Source: Paracoccaceae bacterium (GTDB taxonomy: Bacteria; Pseudomonadota; Alphaproteobacteria; Rhodobacterales; Rhodobacteraceae). Taken from it: a DNA stretch of 64,000 nucleotides. Each line of letters opens with the position of its first letter. Within the stretch, counting starts at the first letter, position 1. The stretch lies in assembly GCA_014872875.1 (NCBI GenBank), contig WKFI01000014.1, forward strand, positions 186,001 through 250,000, read 5' to 3'. Position numbers and translations under genes: made by a program. The notes below the pieces were generated by a model, which saw nothing but the letters and a program-made list of their open reading frames with translations, ran no database searches and was not told where the DNA came from. Shown here one piece after another: positions 7,960-16,796 of the stretch.

Positions 7960-9224
7960 TATTCGGACTTCCCGAAAATCACGCTTGCGTTGGTGCCACC
8001 AAAGCCAAAGCTGTTGGACAGCGCTACGTTTATCTCACGTTCGCGCTTGGCGTTGGGTGCTAGATCCAACGGTGTCTCTACGGCCGGATTGTCAAGATTG
8101 ATCGTGGGCGGCGCCACCTGATCCCGGATCGCCAGGATCGAGAAGATCGCCTCGATCGCACCAGCGGCGCCCAGCAGATGCCCAGTGGCCGATTTGGTCG
8201 AAGTCATGGTGGCATTTGCCGCATGGTCACCCAACAGCTTCTCCACCGCGCCCAGTTCGATCGTGTCCGCCATGGTCGATGTGCCGTGTGCGTTGATGTA
8301 GTCCACGTCCTTCGGCTCAAGACCCGCACTGCGCAACGCGGCCTGCATCGACCGCAGCGCCCCGTCACCATCCTCAGAAGGTGCCGTGATGTGATAGGCG
8401 TCGCCCGACATGCCATAACCCAGCACCTCGGCATAGATCTTGGCACCACGCGCCTTGGCGTGTTCGTAGTCTTCCAGAACCACGATGCCTGCGCCTTCGC
8501 CCATCACGAACCCGTCGCGATCCACGTCATAAGGACGGCTGGCCGATTTCGGGTCGTCCGCATATTTGGTGGACAGTGCCTTGCAGGCGTTGAACCCCGC
8601 GATGCCGATTTCACAAATACAGCCTTCGCCACCGCCCGCGATCATGACATCCGCATCACCAGCGCGAATGATCCGGCTGGCATCGCCAATGGCATGGGCA
8701 CCGGTCGAACAGGCGGTGACGACCGAATGGTTCGGTCCCTTGAAGCCATGCCGGATCGACACCTGACCTGAGGCCAGATTGATCAACGCCCCTGGGATAA
8801 AGAAGGGCGATACCCGGCGTGGACCCTTGTCGCGGATCAAATTGGCCGTGTTCGCAATCGATCCAAGCCCCCCGATGCCAGAGCCGATCAACACACCGGT
8901 CCGCAGCTTCGCTTCTTCGTCCTCGGGGGTCCAGCCTGCATCCTGCACGGCCATGTCTGCCGCCGCGATGGAATACAGAATAAAGTCTTCGATCTTGCGC
9001 TGCTCTTTCGGCGGCATCCAGTCATCAGGGTTGAAGGTCCCGTCCGACCCGTCCCCACGCGGTACTTCACAGGCATAGGTCGTCGTGACCCCGGACGCTT
9101 CCGCATCAAACAGGGTGATCGGGCCTGCGCCGGATTGTCCGTCCAGCAACCGTGACCAGGTTTCCTCGACCCCACTGGCCAGCGGAGTGACCAGTCCCAG
9201 ACCGGTAACTACTACTCGACGCAT
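7959..9224 (-). CDS. fabF: Beta-ketoacyl-ACP synthase II
   Basis: 421 aa, normal for the family. Condenses malonyl-ACP with growing acyl-ACP in type II fatty-acid synthesis. Active-site Cys172 lies in TACSTGAHAIG; the two catalytic His are in NAHGTST and KSATGHLLGAAGA; GFGGTNAS is near the C terminus. AAGGAG precedes the start ATG at 9222-9224. In many bacteria fabF directly follows acpP; here a HisA-like gene on the same strand and an opposing PilZ gene lie between them, so fabF-mltG must have its own promoter in the 155-bp gap before the PilZ gene. Confidence 0.97.
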   Translation of the reverse strand: MRRVVVTGLGLVTPLASGVEETWSRLLDGQSGAGPITLFDAEASGVTTTYACEVPRGDGSDGTFNPDDWMPPKEQRKIEDFILYSIAAADMAVQDAGWTPEDEEAKLRTGVLIGSGIGGLGSIANTANLIRDKGPRRVSPFFIPGALINLASGQVSIRHGFKGPNHSVVTACSTGAHAIGDASRIIRAGDADVMIAGGGEGCICEIGIAGFNACKALSTKYADDPKSASRPYDVDRDGFVMGEGAGIVVLEDYEHAKARGAKIYAEVLGYGMSGDAYHITAPSEDGDGALRSMQAALRSAGLEPKDVDYINAHGTSTMADTIELGAVEKLLGDHAANATMTSTKSATGHLLGAAGAIEAIFSILAIRDQVAPPTINLDNPAVETPLDLAPNAKREREINVALSNSFGFGGTNASVIFGKSE

Positions 9225-9379
9225 ATTATGCTCTCCTTCGCCTCGGCAATTCCAACCTCAAATAGCTTGCTTTGAGGACCCAGCGCAAGTGTACCCGGCG
9301 GCAGGAAATTGCAAGCGGGTAATCGGCAGTTAACCCCAACCCGTCTAAATTCAGCTCATTGAAGCGAGGGGTGGGCCTC

Positions 9380-10288
9380 ATGATGACCCGTGTATTGTTT
9401 CTGGTGTTTGTGGTGCTGTTGACCCCGGTTCCGGCGAAAGCCGCGGCAGAAAGACAACGTGAAAACTGCAAGGTACAAACGCAGCTTCTTGTCCTTCTGA
9501 GCGAGGCAGAGAACTTTCTGAAAAATCTGGATACGGGAAAAGATCCGCAAGCAGCCGACAAGATGCGAAAGCGACTTGATGAAACACCGGTTGCCGATCT
9601 TATGCGCAGCGTCAAGGCAGCCGGGATCGAAAGCGCGGGTGGGGCGACTCTGACCCTCATGAACCATCTGCATACCGTCTCGGGTACCTATCAGCATGTC
9701 GGGCGTGAAAAAGCGCGCCGTGTCGCCGCAAATCTGGGCACACGAGCCGCGCTGAGTGAATACAAATCCGTTATCGTCCCCCTACCTTGCGGCGACGACG
9801 CAGGAGATTTTCGCACGAACCAGACCGGGCTCGGAACCAGCCCGAAAATTGCCATTCCCCAGCTCAGCGTTCTTGTAACGCTATCCCTGCTGGCGCTTGG
9901 TATGCTGCTGCATTTTGCTGAAAAGCGCCAAACCGCCATAGATCGACGGGCGCATCGTATTCCATGCCTGATCCCGTGTACGGTTCAGTCCCCCAAGGGT
10001 CGCCACCCCGCCGAGATTGTGGACATCAGCCAACTGGGTGCTCAAATCAAAACACTGAGCGAGTACAAGCCAGGAAGTCGGATCATCATCTACTTTGGCA
10101 ATCACTTCCTGACCGGCACTGTGCGGTGGCACAACTCGAATTACTCCGGCGTTGAGTTCGAGGATCGGCTCAGCGTTGCCAACCTGTCCGCCATCCTACA
10201 TGGATCCTCAGCAGAGGATCACCCGACTGGCACCTCGTCACAAGATGCCATGCCGGAAAATGTTGTCCACAACCGGCTACGCGTATAG
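9380..10288 (+). CDS. Secreted/membrane protein with C-terminal PilZ (c-di-GMP-binding) domain
   Basis: 302 aa from the ATG at 9380-9382 (GAGGGG upstream); a second ATG follows at once. Residues 1-25 look like a signal peptide (VLFLVFVVLLTPVPAKA). A helical, Cys-containing periplasmic region follows. A membrane helix near residues 155-175 (LSVLVTLSLLALGMLLHF) leads to a cytoplasmic PilZ domain with the c-di-GMP motif RRAHR and DISQLGAQ. This suggests c-di-GMP sensing inside coupled to an outside domain. It opposes the surrounding genes and ends 10 bp from the HisA-like stop. The periplasmic part was not recognised. Confidence 0.8.
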   Translation: MMTRVLFLVFVVLLTPVPAKAAAERQRENCKVQTQLLVLLSEAENFLKNLDTGKDPQAADKMRKRLDETPVADLMRSVKAAGIESAGGATLTLMNHLHTVSGTYQHVGREKARRVAANLGTRAALSEYKSVIVPLPCGDDAGDFRTNQTGLGTSPKIAIPQLSVLVTLSLLALGMLLHFAEKRQTAIDRRAHRIPCLIPCTVQSPKGRHPAEIVDISQLGAQIKTLSEYKPGSRIIIYFGNHFLTGTVRWHNSNYSGVEFEDRLSVANLSAILHGSSAEDHPTGTSSQDAMPENVVHNRLRV

Positions 10289-10298
10289 CGGTCCCCTT

Positions 10299-11042
10299 TT
10301 ACTGAAACTCCGCAACCGCCTCTGGACGGGGTTTCGCAACCTCCAAAGCCTCTTCCAGATCAAAGCTCTTTCGGAACAAGGCCCGCCCGACCAGAGCTCC
10401 GGAAATGTTGGACACGTATTTCAGCCGGGAAATGTCATCGACGGTGCGTACAACGCCACTGGCCACTACCGGAACAGGAGCTTTTGCGGCAAGCCCCGAA
10501 ATCAACCCAAGCTGTGCTTCGACATCTTCCATATCACTGTCGATATCGGTCACGATGATGCCGGCAAAAGGCGCATTGCCAAACGCTTCGATGAAGCCTT
10601 CCGGATCAAAGGCGCCGGCCTGACGCCAGCCTTCGGTCATAACCTGACCTTGCCATACATCCAGGGCCAGAACGATTTGGTCGGGAAAATTGCGCGCGAG
10701 TTCGATGACCAGGTTAGGGTCCCGGGCCGCCAAGGTACCAACGACGATTCGCCCGGCACCTTTGTCGATCCACTTTTCAATCGTCTGGCGTGAACGCATA
10801 CCACCACCCAGTTGGACGGGTATTCCGGCTGTCCGTATGATCTCTTCTACCAGTTCTTCGTTGCTGGCGTCCCCTTCCAAGGCGTTGAAATCCGTCAGAT
10901 GCATCCATTCCGCGCCAGCTTTTGCAAAGCCACGCGCAGTGTCTACCGGATCGACGTGCCAGATCATGGCCGAGTCGAGTTTACCTTTGTCCAAGGTAAC
11001 GCAACGCCCGTTCTGTAGCTCCATTGTGGGGAAAATCATCAT
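10299..11042 (-). CDS. HisA-family TIM-barrel protein, divergent paralogue
   Basis: 248 aa from the ATG at 11040-11042, preceded by GAGGAGG nine bases upstream. The sequence has HisA-like beta-alpha barrel blocks: WMHLTDFNALEGD, IPVQLGGGMRSRQTIE, RIVVGTLA, LALDVWQGQVMTEGW, and IIVTDIDSDMEDVEA. In true HisA the first strand ends in a catalytic Asp (ALDL-like); here it reads FPTMELQNGR with Glu. The Gly after TDI-x-x-D is also missing. It sits alone in the fatty-acid cluster, not beside his genes. It may act on another phosphoribosyl-type substrate; plain HisA activity is doubtful. Confidence 0.7.
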   Translation of the reverse strand: MMIFPTMELQNGRCVTLDKGKLDSAMIWHVDPVDTARGFAKAGAEWMHLTDFNALEGDASNEELVEEIIRTAGIPVQLGGGMRSRQTIEKWIDKGAGRIVVGTLAARDPNLVIELARNFPDQIVLALDVWQGQVMTEGWRQAGAFDPEGFIEAFGNAPFAGIIVTDIDSDMEDVEAQLGLISGLAAKAPVPVVASGVVRTVDDISRLKYVSNISGALVGRALFRKSFDLEEALEVAKPRPEAVAEFQ

Positions 11043-11137
11043 GTCCAGCGGCCTCCTCAACCGAATAGATGGGATAACTGTATCACATCCGACTCAACCT
11101 GAGTGTCTCAGGTGTTGGAGCATATGCACAAACGAAA

Positions 11138-11167
11138 AACGGCGCTTTCCCAAAGGAAAGCGCCGTT
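11138..11167 (-). terminator. Intrinsic terminator after acpP
   Basis: A perfect 13-bp stem AACGGCGCTTTCC/GGAAAGCGCCGTT with a CAAA loop, followed on the minus strand by TTCG. It lies 24 bp past the acpP stop and would stop acpP reading into the HisA-like gene. Confidence 0.8.
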
Positions 11168-11191
11168 AAGACGGTCAACACCAGTGTCGGA

Positions 11192-11425
11192 TTACGACGC
11201 TTCGGTGATGAATTTGACGGCGTCGCCGAAGGTCTGGATCGTTTCGGCCGCGTCGTCCGGGATCTCAATGCCGAACTCTTCTTCGAAGGCCATAACCAGC
11301 TCGACGGTGTCCAGGCTGTCTGCGCCCAGATCGTCAATGAAGGAGGCGTTTTCGGTGACCTTGTCTTCCTCAACACCCAGGTGTTCCACAACGATCTTTT
11401 TCACGCGGTCTGCGACGTCGCTCAT
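11192..11425 (-). CDS. acpP: Acyl carrier protein
   Basis: 77 aa, strongly acidic. Carries growing acyl chains on a phosphopantetheine arm attached to Ser37 in [12 protein letters not shown], the ACP signature. The start is the ATG at 11423-11425 ([12 protein letters not shown]), with AGGAAGAG upstream; the frame is open further but the added part resembles no ACP. It lies downstream of fabD and fabG on the same strand, with a 342-bp gap that probably holds its own promoter, as expected for a highly expressed protein. Confidence 0.97.
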   Translation of the reverse strand: MSDVADRVKKIVVEHLGVEEDKVTENASFIDDLGADSLDTVELVMAFEEEFGIEIPDDAAETIQTFGDAVKFITEAS

Positions 11426-11767
11426 GTCTCTTCCTCGTTCTTCGGGGTCTGCCGACCCAGTTCTGCCCTTGCCCGCTCGGGGTGGCGTGATTTTGCCCAT
11501 CCGGGCGGTTTCTTCCCCCCGCAGGGGCGGTCGGACACGACTCAAGTCAAGCCGGGCCCGGTCTAAGATGGGCCGCCTATAACACAGACGGCCTCGAAGG
11601 CAAACGCTTTCACTTTTGCGCTTGGAACCTCTCTCGCAACAATTTCTTCTGCGAGACGTGCACATGGTGATGCCGGATCAGGGGTGCAAGTGTCAAACGA
11701 CAATTTCCCTTTGGTTGAAAAAGGGACGCTACGGATCATTCGTCTACGCGTCCCCCCGAAACCCGCG
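11426..11767. other. Intergenic region between fabG and acpP
   Basis: 342 bp without a credible gene. An open frame here (11563-11790, minus) runs into the end of fabG, is rich in Arg and Cys, and has no ribosome site. The region probably serves acpP expression; a candidate promoter is listed separately. Confidence 0.6.
11576..11603 (-). promoter_or_regulatory. Candidate acpP promoter
   Basis: On the minus strand TTGCCT (11598-11603), a 16-bp spacer, and TATAGG (11576-11581), about 150 bp before the acpP start. The match is moderate and untested. Confidence 0.35.
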
Positions 11768-12505
11768 TCACAGCATAGCCATGCCACCATTCACATGAAG
11801 GGTCGTGCCCGTAACATAAGCAGCCTCTGCGCTGGCGAGGTACAGGACCGCAGCCGCGATCTCCTCCGGGTTGCCCATGCGGCCCGCGGGGACCTGGGTC
11901 AATATGCCGGACTTCTGGTCGTCGGTCAGCTTGTCGGTCATGGCCGTGGTAATGAAGCCGGGAGCAACCGCATTCACGGTGATACCCCGGTTCGCAACCT
12001 CGTACGCCAGCGATTTGGACATGCCGACCATACCAGCCTTGGAGGCCGCATAGTTGCCCTGCCCCGGGTTACCTGTGGCACCAACCACCGAAGAGATGTT
12101 GATGATCCGCCCCCAGCGCGCCTTCATCATGCCACGCAACACGCCCCGGCACAGACGCATGGTCGAGGTCAGGTTGACGTTCAGAACGCTGTCCCACTCT
12201 TCATCCTTCATGCGCATGAACAGGTTGTCCTTGGTGATCCCGGCATTGTTGACCAGAATGTCTACCGACCCCATCACCTCGGCCGCCTGTTTCGGCAGCG
12301 CATTCACTGCCTCGGCATCGCTCAGGTTGCAGGTCAGCACATGGGCCCGCTCGCCCAACTCAGCGGCCAGTTCTTGAAGTGGTTCCAACCGGGTACCAGA
12401 CAGCGTTACAGTCGCTCCCGCGCCATGCAATGCCTTGGCGATGGCTCCGCCGATCCCACCGGAGGCACCGGTGACCAGCGCATTCTTGCCCGTTAAGTCA
12501 AACAT
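11768..12505 (-). CDS. fabG: 3-oxoacyl-ACP reductase
   Basis: 245 aa, a classical short-chain dehydrogenase. Reduces 3-ketoacyl-ACP with NADPH in fatty-acid elongation. Cofactor motif TGASGGIG is at residues 12-19, NNAG at 86-89, and the catalytic Ser138, Tyr152 and Lys156 (YAASK) are present. PGFI-T and a C-terminal VNGGMAML ending are typical of FabG. The start used is the ATG at 12503-12505 (MFDLTGKNALVTG), with GGGAG upstream. It lies 82 bp after fabD on the same strand. Confidence 0.96.
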   Translation of the reverse strand: MFDLTGKNALVTGASGGIGGAIAKALHGAGATVTLSGTRLEPLQELAAELGERAHVLTCNLSDAEAVNALPKQAAEVMGSVDILVNNAGITKDNLFMRMKDEEWDSVLNVNLTSTMRLCRGVLRGMMKARWGRIINISSVVGATGNPGQGNYAASKAGMVGMSKSLAYEVANRGITVNAVAPGFITTAMTDKLTDDQKSGILTQVPAGRMGNPEEIAAAVLYLASAEAAYVTGTTLHVNGGMAML

Positions 12506-12587
12506 CTTTCTCGTCTCCCTGCCGCCTGTCTCGCGGCGCAAAGGTTTTCGTATCTATTGCCAAGATCTTTCCAAAAATCCTAGCGTA

Positions 12588-13523
12588 TCAGCCATCCGCA
12601 AGGATTTTCTGGATATCGTCGGGCGTGCCCACTGCCTTTGAAGCCAGCGACCTGTCGATCTTGCGTATCATCCCGGACAGCGCTTTCCCCGCACCGACTT
12701 CCCAGAATTCGGTGACACCCTTGCCCGCCATGGCCTGCACGCTTTCTCGCCAGCGTACCGAGCCTGTCACTTGTTCGATCAACAAGGCGCGGATCTCGGA
12801 CGGATCGGTCACTTCGTCGGCACGCACATTGGCAATCAAGGGAACCGCCGGGGCCTTGATCTCAACCTCGCCCAACGCTTTTGCCATGACATCTGCAGCA
12901 GGCTGCATCAAAGCACAATGGAATGGTGCGCTCACCGGCAACATCACGGCCCGCTTGGCGCCCTTTTCCTTGGCGATCACCGCAGCACGTTCCACCGCGG
13001 CCTTGTTTCCCGATACCACGACCTGGGTCGGGTCATTGTCGTTGGCGGCCTGACAAACCTCGCCTTGCGCAGCCTCCTCGGCCACGGCCCGCACCGCGTC
13101 CAGATCCAGCCCCAGGATCGCGGCCATGGCCCCTTCACCAACCGGGACAGCGCTTTGCATCGCTTGCCCGCGTGTACGCAGCAAACGTGCCGTATCGGCG
13201 AGGCTGATCGCTCCCGCCGCCGCCAGAGCCGAATACTCCCCCAGTGAATGCCCGGCCACGAAGGACGCCTTGTCGATCCCGATACCTTCGGCCTCCAGCG
13301 CCCGGATCACTGCGACCGAGGTCGCCATCAATGCCGGTTGTGCATTCTGTGTCAGCGTCAGTTCTTCGATCTCGCCTTCCCAGATCAGCTGGCTCAAAGC
13401 TTCTCCCAAAGCCTCGTCGACTTCGTCGAATACGGCCTTGGAAGCTGGATAGGCCTCTGCCAAGGCTTTGCCCATGCCGATCGATTGAGCACCTTGCCCG
13501 GGGAAAACGAATGCAATTGTCAT
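12588..13523 (-). CDS. fabD: Malonyl-CoA:ACP transacylase
   Basis: 311 aa, normal length. Loads malonyl units from CoA onto ACP. The N terminus has FVFPGQGAQS; the catalytic Ser93 is in GHSLGEYSAL; Arg in LLRTRGQAM and His in SAPFHCALM complete the active site. First gene of the fabD-fabG-acpP block. The divergent start of the cytochrome b561 fusion gene is 191 bp away, so the promoters of both lie in that gap. Confidence 0.97.
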   Translation of the reverse strand: MTIAFVFPGQGAQSIGMGKALAEAYPASKAVFDEVDEALGEALSQLIWEGEIEELTLTQNAQPALMATSVAVIRALEAEGIGIDKASFVAGHSLGEYSALAAAGAISLADTARLLRTRGQAMQSAVPVGEGAMAAILGLDLDAVRAVAEEAAQGEVCQAANDNDPTQVVVSGNKAAVERAAVIAKEKGAKRAVMLPVSAPFHCALMQPAADVMAKALGEVEIKAPAVPLIANVRADEVTDPSEIRALLIEQVTGSVRWRESVQAMAGKGVTEFWEVGAGKALSGMIRKIDRSLASKAVGTPDDIQKILADG

Positions 13524-13714
13524 CAGGACCTCTTGTTCATCTGGTTCCGTTGCGTCGGTTTATCCCCCGCTGCTGCGGCGCACAAGTCATCATCCCTTCG
13601 CGCAGGACCGCACGACCACTGTGCACAGCTGAGCGCCAGCAGGCCTTTCTGAACCGACTGAACGGCATTAACTTGTAAACAATCCAACAGGAGACAGCCC
13701 AGGAGTGTCCCAAA

Positions 13715-14992
13715 GTGTCCCTTTCGAATTCCCCCAGCAGTTATGGCGCAGTTGCCAAGACCTTTCACTGGCTGACTGCTTTGCTGATCTTCACGGTCTT
13801 TCCGCTGGGAATGATCGCTGAAAACCTGGCTCACCAGATCCAAAGCCCCGGCTTCGACGGCAACCAAGACGTGATTTCCCGGGCGACTCTGCTCTTCTCC
13901 CTGCACAAAACCTTGGGGGTAACAGTCTTCTTTGTTGCCTTGCTGCGCATCCTTTGGGCCATGACCCAAGCCAAGCCCGGGCTCTTGAATGCAGAAAACA
14001 AACCCGAAGCCCTTGCTGCGGAAACTGTTCACTGGTTGCTTTACGGCTCGCTCGTGCTGGTGCCTCTGACCGGTTGGATTCACCATGCGGCAACCACCGG
14101 CTTTGCCCCGATCTGGTGGCCTTTCGGCCAGACCTTGCCGTTCGTACCAAAATCCGAGCCCGTTTCCGAACTCTTTGCGGCCCTGCATTGGATCATGGTG
14201 ATCGTTCTTGGTGGGTCACTGTTCCTGCACGTGGCCGGCGCACTAAAACACCATATCGTTGATCGAGATCACACATTGCGACGCATGCTACCTGGCCGGT
14301 CTGACGCGCCGCAACCGCCCGCGCAGCATGCAAGCCTGCTTCCGGCTGGCATAGCGGTCGTCGTCTGGGCAGGCGCACTGGGGGCGGGCAGCATGACCGG
14401 GATGTTCAGCGCCAGCCATGGCGCGTCGCAGGAACAGGCATCTACTGGCGAGGTGCATACTTCAGCTCAATCGGGCCAGCAGGCGGAAACAACCGACGGG
14501 ACATCAGACTCCGGCTGGATCGTGCAGGACGGCACTTTGGGCGTGCAGGTTGTCCAGATGGGCAGCATCGTGACCGGTTCCTTCGGGTCTTGGACCGCAG
14601 AGATCCAATTCGAAGAACCTGACGCCCCCGGCCCCGCTGGCAGCGTATCCGTCTCCATCGACATCGCCTCCCTGACGCTGGGCTCTGTTACTGCACAAGC
14701 CATGGGTGCGGATTACTTCGACAGCGCCCAGTTCCCAACAGCCTTGTTCCAGGCCGAAATCGTCAAGACAGAAACGGCCTACGAGGCCCGTGGGACCTTG
14801 CAGATCCGCGACAAAACACTTCCGTTGACCTTGCCCTTTTCTCTTGAGCTGGACGGGGAGACCGCAAAGATGGCTGGAGAGGTTGCATTGAACCGGCTTG
14901 ACTATGAGATTGGCAAAGGGGTTACCGACGAAGGCTCCCTGGCTTTTGAGGTTCTGGTCCCGGTCGCGTTAACGGCAACGCGACAGAACTAG
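13715..14992 (+). CDS. Cytochrome b561 fused to a YceI-like domain
   Basis: 425 aa. The start is a GTG at 13715-13717 with AGGAG nine bases before it. Residues 1-190 form a four-helix cytochrome b561 with likely haem ligands in FHWLTALLIF, LFSLHKTLGV, ALHWIMVIV and LFLHVAGALKHH. A further hydrophobic segment (IAVVVWAGALGAGSM) near 215 leads to a Ser/Gln/Thr-rich linker and a periplasmic YceI-like beta-barrel from about residue 265 to the end (TGSFGSWTAEIQFEEPD; MGADYFDSAQFPTALF). YceI proteins bind polyprenoids such as ubiquinone, so the fusion suggests quinone-linked periplasmic electron transfer. A terminator follows. Confidence 0.88.
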   Translation: MSLSNSPSSYGAVAKTFHWLTALLIFTVFPLGMIAENLAHQIQSPGFDGNQDVISRATLLFSLHKTLGVTVFFVALLRILWAMTQAKPGLLNAENKPEALAAETVHWLLYGSLVLVPLTGWIHHAATTGFAPIWWPFGQTLPFVPKSEPVSELFAALHWIMVIVLGGSLFLHVAGALKHHIVDRDHTLRRMLPGRSDAPQPPAQHASLLPAGIAVVVWAGALGAGSMTGMFSASHGASQEQASTGEVHTSAQSGQQAETTDGTSDSGWIVQDGTLGVQVVQMGSIVTGSFGSWTAEIQFEEPDAPGPAGSVSVSIDIASLTLGSVTAQAMGADYFDSAQFPTALFQAEIVKTETAYEARGTLQIRDKTLPLTLPFSLELDGETAKMAGEVALNRLDYEIGKGVTDEGSLAFEVLVPVALTATRQN

Positions 14993-15020
14993 AACCAGCC
15001 AAAACGTGCCAAGACAAGCC

Positions 15021-15050
15021 GCACCCCGGACCCAAATCCGGGGTGCTGTT
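15021..15050 (+). terminator. Intrinsic terminator after the b561-YceI gene
   Basis: A perfect 10-bp stem GCACCCCGGA/TCCGGGGTGC with a CCCAAA loop, followed by TGTTTTA. It lies 28 bp past the stop. Confidence 0.8.
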
Positions 15051-15086
15051 TTATGGACATCCTGCGCTCCTCGGCCGGTCTTCTTC

Positions 15087-15896
15087 TCATTGCGCCGTCA
15101 TGGAGAAGAAATGTGCCTTTAACGGCATTGACGCCGGTTCGTCCCCAAATCGCGCCCTAAACCGGTTGGCAAGATCACGCGCCAAGACTACATGATCCCC
15201 ACCCCGTTCGGAGACCTCAAAAAAAGCCGGACTGCCCAGCATCATCCCAAGCGCGAAGTCATCGAAACTGGCGACCACAGAATGATGTTCGGCAACTTCA
15301 TGGTTGGGATCAAAGAAACCGGCTTCGGCAACCTCTGCAAGGAGAGTCTGCGGGTCATTCAGAGAAAAAGGAACTTTCATGAACCCTGGCGGGTCGTCCT
15401 GAAAGGTATCCGCAAAGGTTTGGTTTATGATATCGGAATACGGGTTTTCCGCGTTGGATCCCCAGGTCGAAAACACGTAATGCCCCCCGGGTCTCAGCAC
15501 CCGACGCGCTTCAGCATAGGCCTTAGGGCGGTCGGGGAAAAACATGTGGCCGAATTGACAGATGACCACGTCGAACACGCCGTCGTCAAATGACAGATCT
15601 TGCGCATCGGCTTCCTGGAACTCAACGCGTGCATCGCCATCCAGCTTGTTACGCGCCACTTGCAACATTGGTTCGTTCAGATCGGTTGCGAGGATGGCGA
15701 CCTCCTCACCCAGGGAATCGGCCAAATGTCGTGTCACGATCCCGGTTCCAGCGGCTATCTCCAGAACGCGTCCGGGGTGCAAGGCAGCCGCACGATCCGC
15801 CATGCGCTTTGCCATGTGGTCAAAGATGACGGGGCCCATCCTGGTGTCGTAATTGGTCGGAATGTTGCCGACAAATGCGGATGTCGTGTCATTCAT
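15087..15896 (-). CDS. Class I SAM-dependent methyltransferase
   Basis: 269 aa from the ATG at 15894-15896 (MNDTTSAFVGNIPTNYDTRMGP), which has a G-rich ribosome site. Motif I is VLEIAAGTGIVTRHLA, motif II ILATDLNEPML, and the post-I block DVVICQFGHMFFPD with RRVLRPGGHYVFSTW completes the UbiE/Methyltransf_11 pattern. The C-terminal 100 residues are less typical. The substrate cannot be read from sequence. The neighbours are two YceI-type genes, which bind isoprenoid quinones, so a quinone-related role is conceivable but unproven. Confidence 0.8.
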   Translation of the reverse strand: MNDTTSAFVGNIPTNYDTRMGPVIFDHMAKRMADRAAALHPGRVLEIAAGTGIVTRHLADSLGEEVAILATDLNEPMLQVARNKLDGDARVEFQEADAQDLSFDDGVFDVVICQFGHMFFPDRPKAYAEARRVLRPGGHYVFSTWGSNAENPYSDIINQTFADTFQDDPPGFMKVPFSLNDPQTLLAEVAEAGFFDPNHEVAEHHSVVASFDDFALGMMLGSPAFFEVSERGGDHVVLARDLANRFRARFGDEPASMPLKAHFFSMTAQ

Positions 15897-15998
15897 GTCG
15901 CCCCCCAAAGATGCGCTACCTGCGGCCCAGTATAGCACAGTTTGGTGCAGACCCTTCCGGCCGGACCCGACCCGCCCTCCAAGATCAACGAAACACAC

Positions 15999-16026
15999 AA
16001 AAAAGGTCAGCCCAACAGGGCTGACC
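15999..16026 (-). terminator. Intrinsic terminator after yceI
   Basis: A perfect 9-bp stem GGTCAGCCC/GGGCTGACC with an AACA loop, followed on the minus strand by TTTTTTGTG. It lies 27 bp past the yceI stop, in front of the methyltransferase gene. Confidence 0.88.
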
Positions 16027-16052
16027 CATGTAAATCCGAGTGCCCGAAGCGC

Positions 16053-16628
16053 TTATTCGGCTTTCATCGCCTCGATAGAAATCTGGACCTGCACTTCGTC
16101 ACTGATGAAGGGGGCGAATTTACCCAGGTTGTAGTCCGAGCGCAGCACCGTTGCCGTTGCATCAAACCCGGCCCAAGGCTTTCCGGCCATCGGGTGATCA
16201 CCGACTTGGTTCAGTTTGGCGTCCAGAACGATCGGGTTGGTCACGCCGTTCATGGTCAAGTCGCCCGTGATCTCGGCGGTGTTGTCACCGGTCACCTTGA
16301 TACCGGTCGATGTAAAGCTGACCGTATCGCTGTCTGCATTGGCAAAGAAGTCCGCCGACATGAAATGGTTGAAACGTTCTTCCCATCCGGTGAACATCGA
16401 CTTGGTCGGCATAGAAACGGAAACGCTGGAAGTCGCGGGGTCTTCCTGATCGAACATGACCTCCCCTTCAAAGCCCGAGAACATGCCCCAGGTCGTCGAG
16501 TATCCCAGGTGATTGTAGCTGAACAGGATCTGGCTGTGGCTTGCGTCCAGCACATATTTCTCGGGCGCTGCAAACGCTGCCGTGGCAGTGGCACCTGCCA
16601 GTGCGGCTGCAAAAACGATGGATTTCAT
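16053..16628 (-). CDS. yceI: Secreted YceI-family polyprenoid-binding protein
   Basis: 191 aa. Signal peptide at residues 1-20 (IVFAAALAGATATAAFA). The mature part is a lipocalin-like barrel with family blocks: YVLDASHSQILFSYNHLGYSTTWG, SVSVSMPTKSMFTGWEERFNHFMSADFF, ITGDLTMNGVTNPIVLDAKLN and RSDYNLGKFAPFISDEVQVQI. YceI proteins hold a long isoprenoid in the barrel; the physiological role is unsettled. It is alone in its unit, with a terminator after it and a promoter region of about 170 bp before it. A second YceI domain lies 1.6 kb away, fused to cytochrome b561. Confidence 0.93.
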   Translation of the reverse strand: MKSIVFAAALAGATATAAFAAPEKYVLDASHSQILFSYNHLGYSTTWGMFSGFEGEVMFDQEDPATSSVSVSMPTKSMFTGWEERFNHFMSADFFANADSDTVSFTSTGIKVTGDNTAEITGDLTMNGVTNPIVLDAKLNQVGDHPMAGKPWAGFDATATVLRSDYNLGKFAPFISDEVQVQISIEAMKAE

Positions 16629-16796
16629 GACGTCTGGTCTCCGTTAGGTCTTTTCCCTTCTTAAATGTGGGGCTTGGAACAAAACCTTCAATCTGTATTA
16701 GTGTTAGCTGACCAACAGAACCTGTTCCCAAATGAACAAGCAGCCCAACCGGCTGTGCCAGAGGGCTGTTCGTCGTGCGGGTCGAGCCACGAGGGG

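Noticed and set aside
13523-14188. A 221-codon frame (minus) opposite the b561-YceI gene.
   Set aside because: The plus strand carries clear haem and YceI motifs; this frame is Gly/Gln/Arg-rich and without a family.
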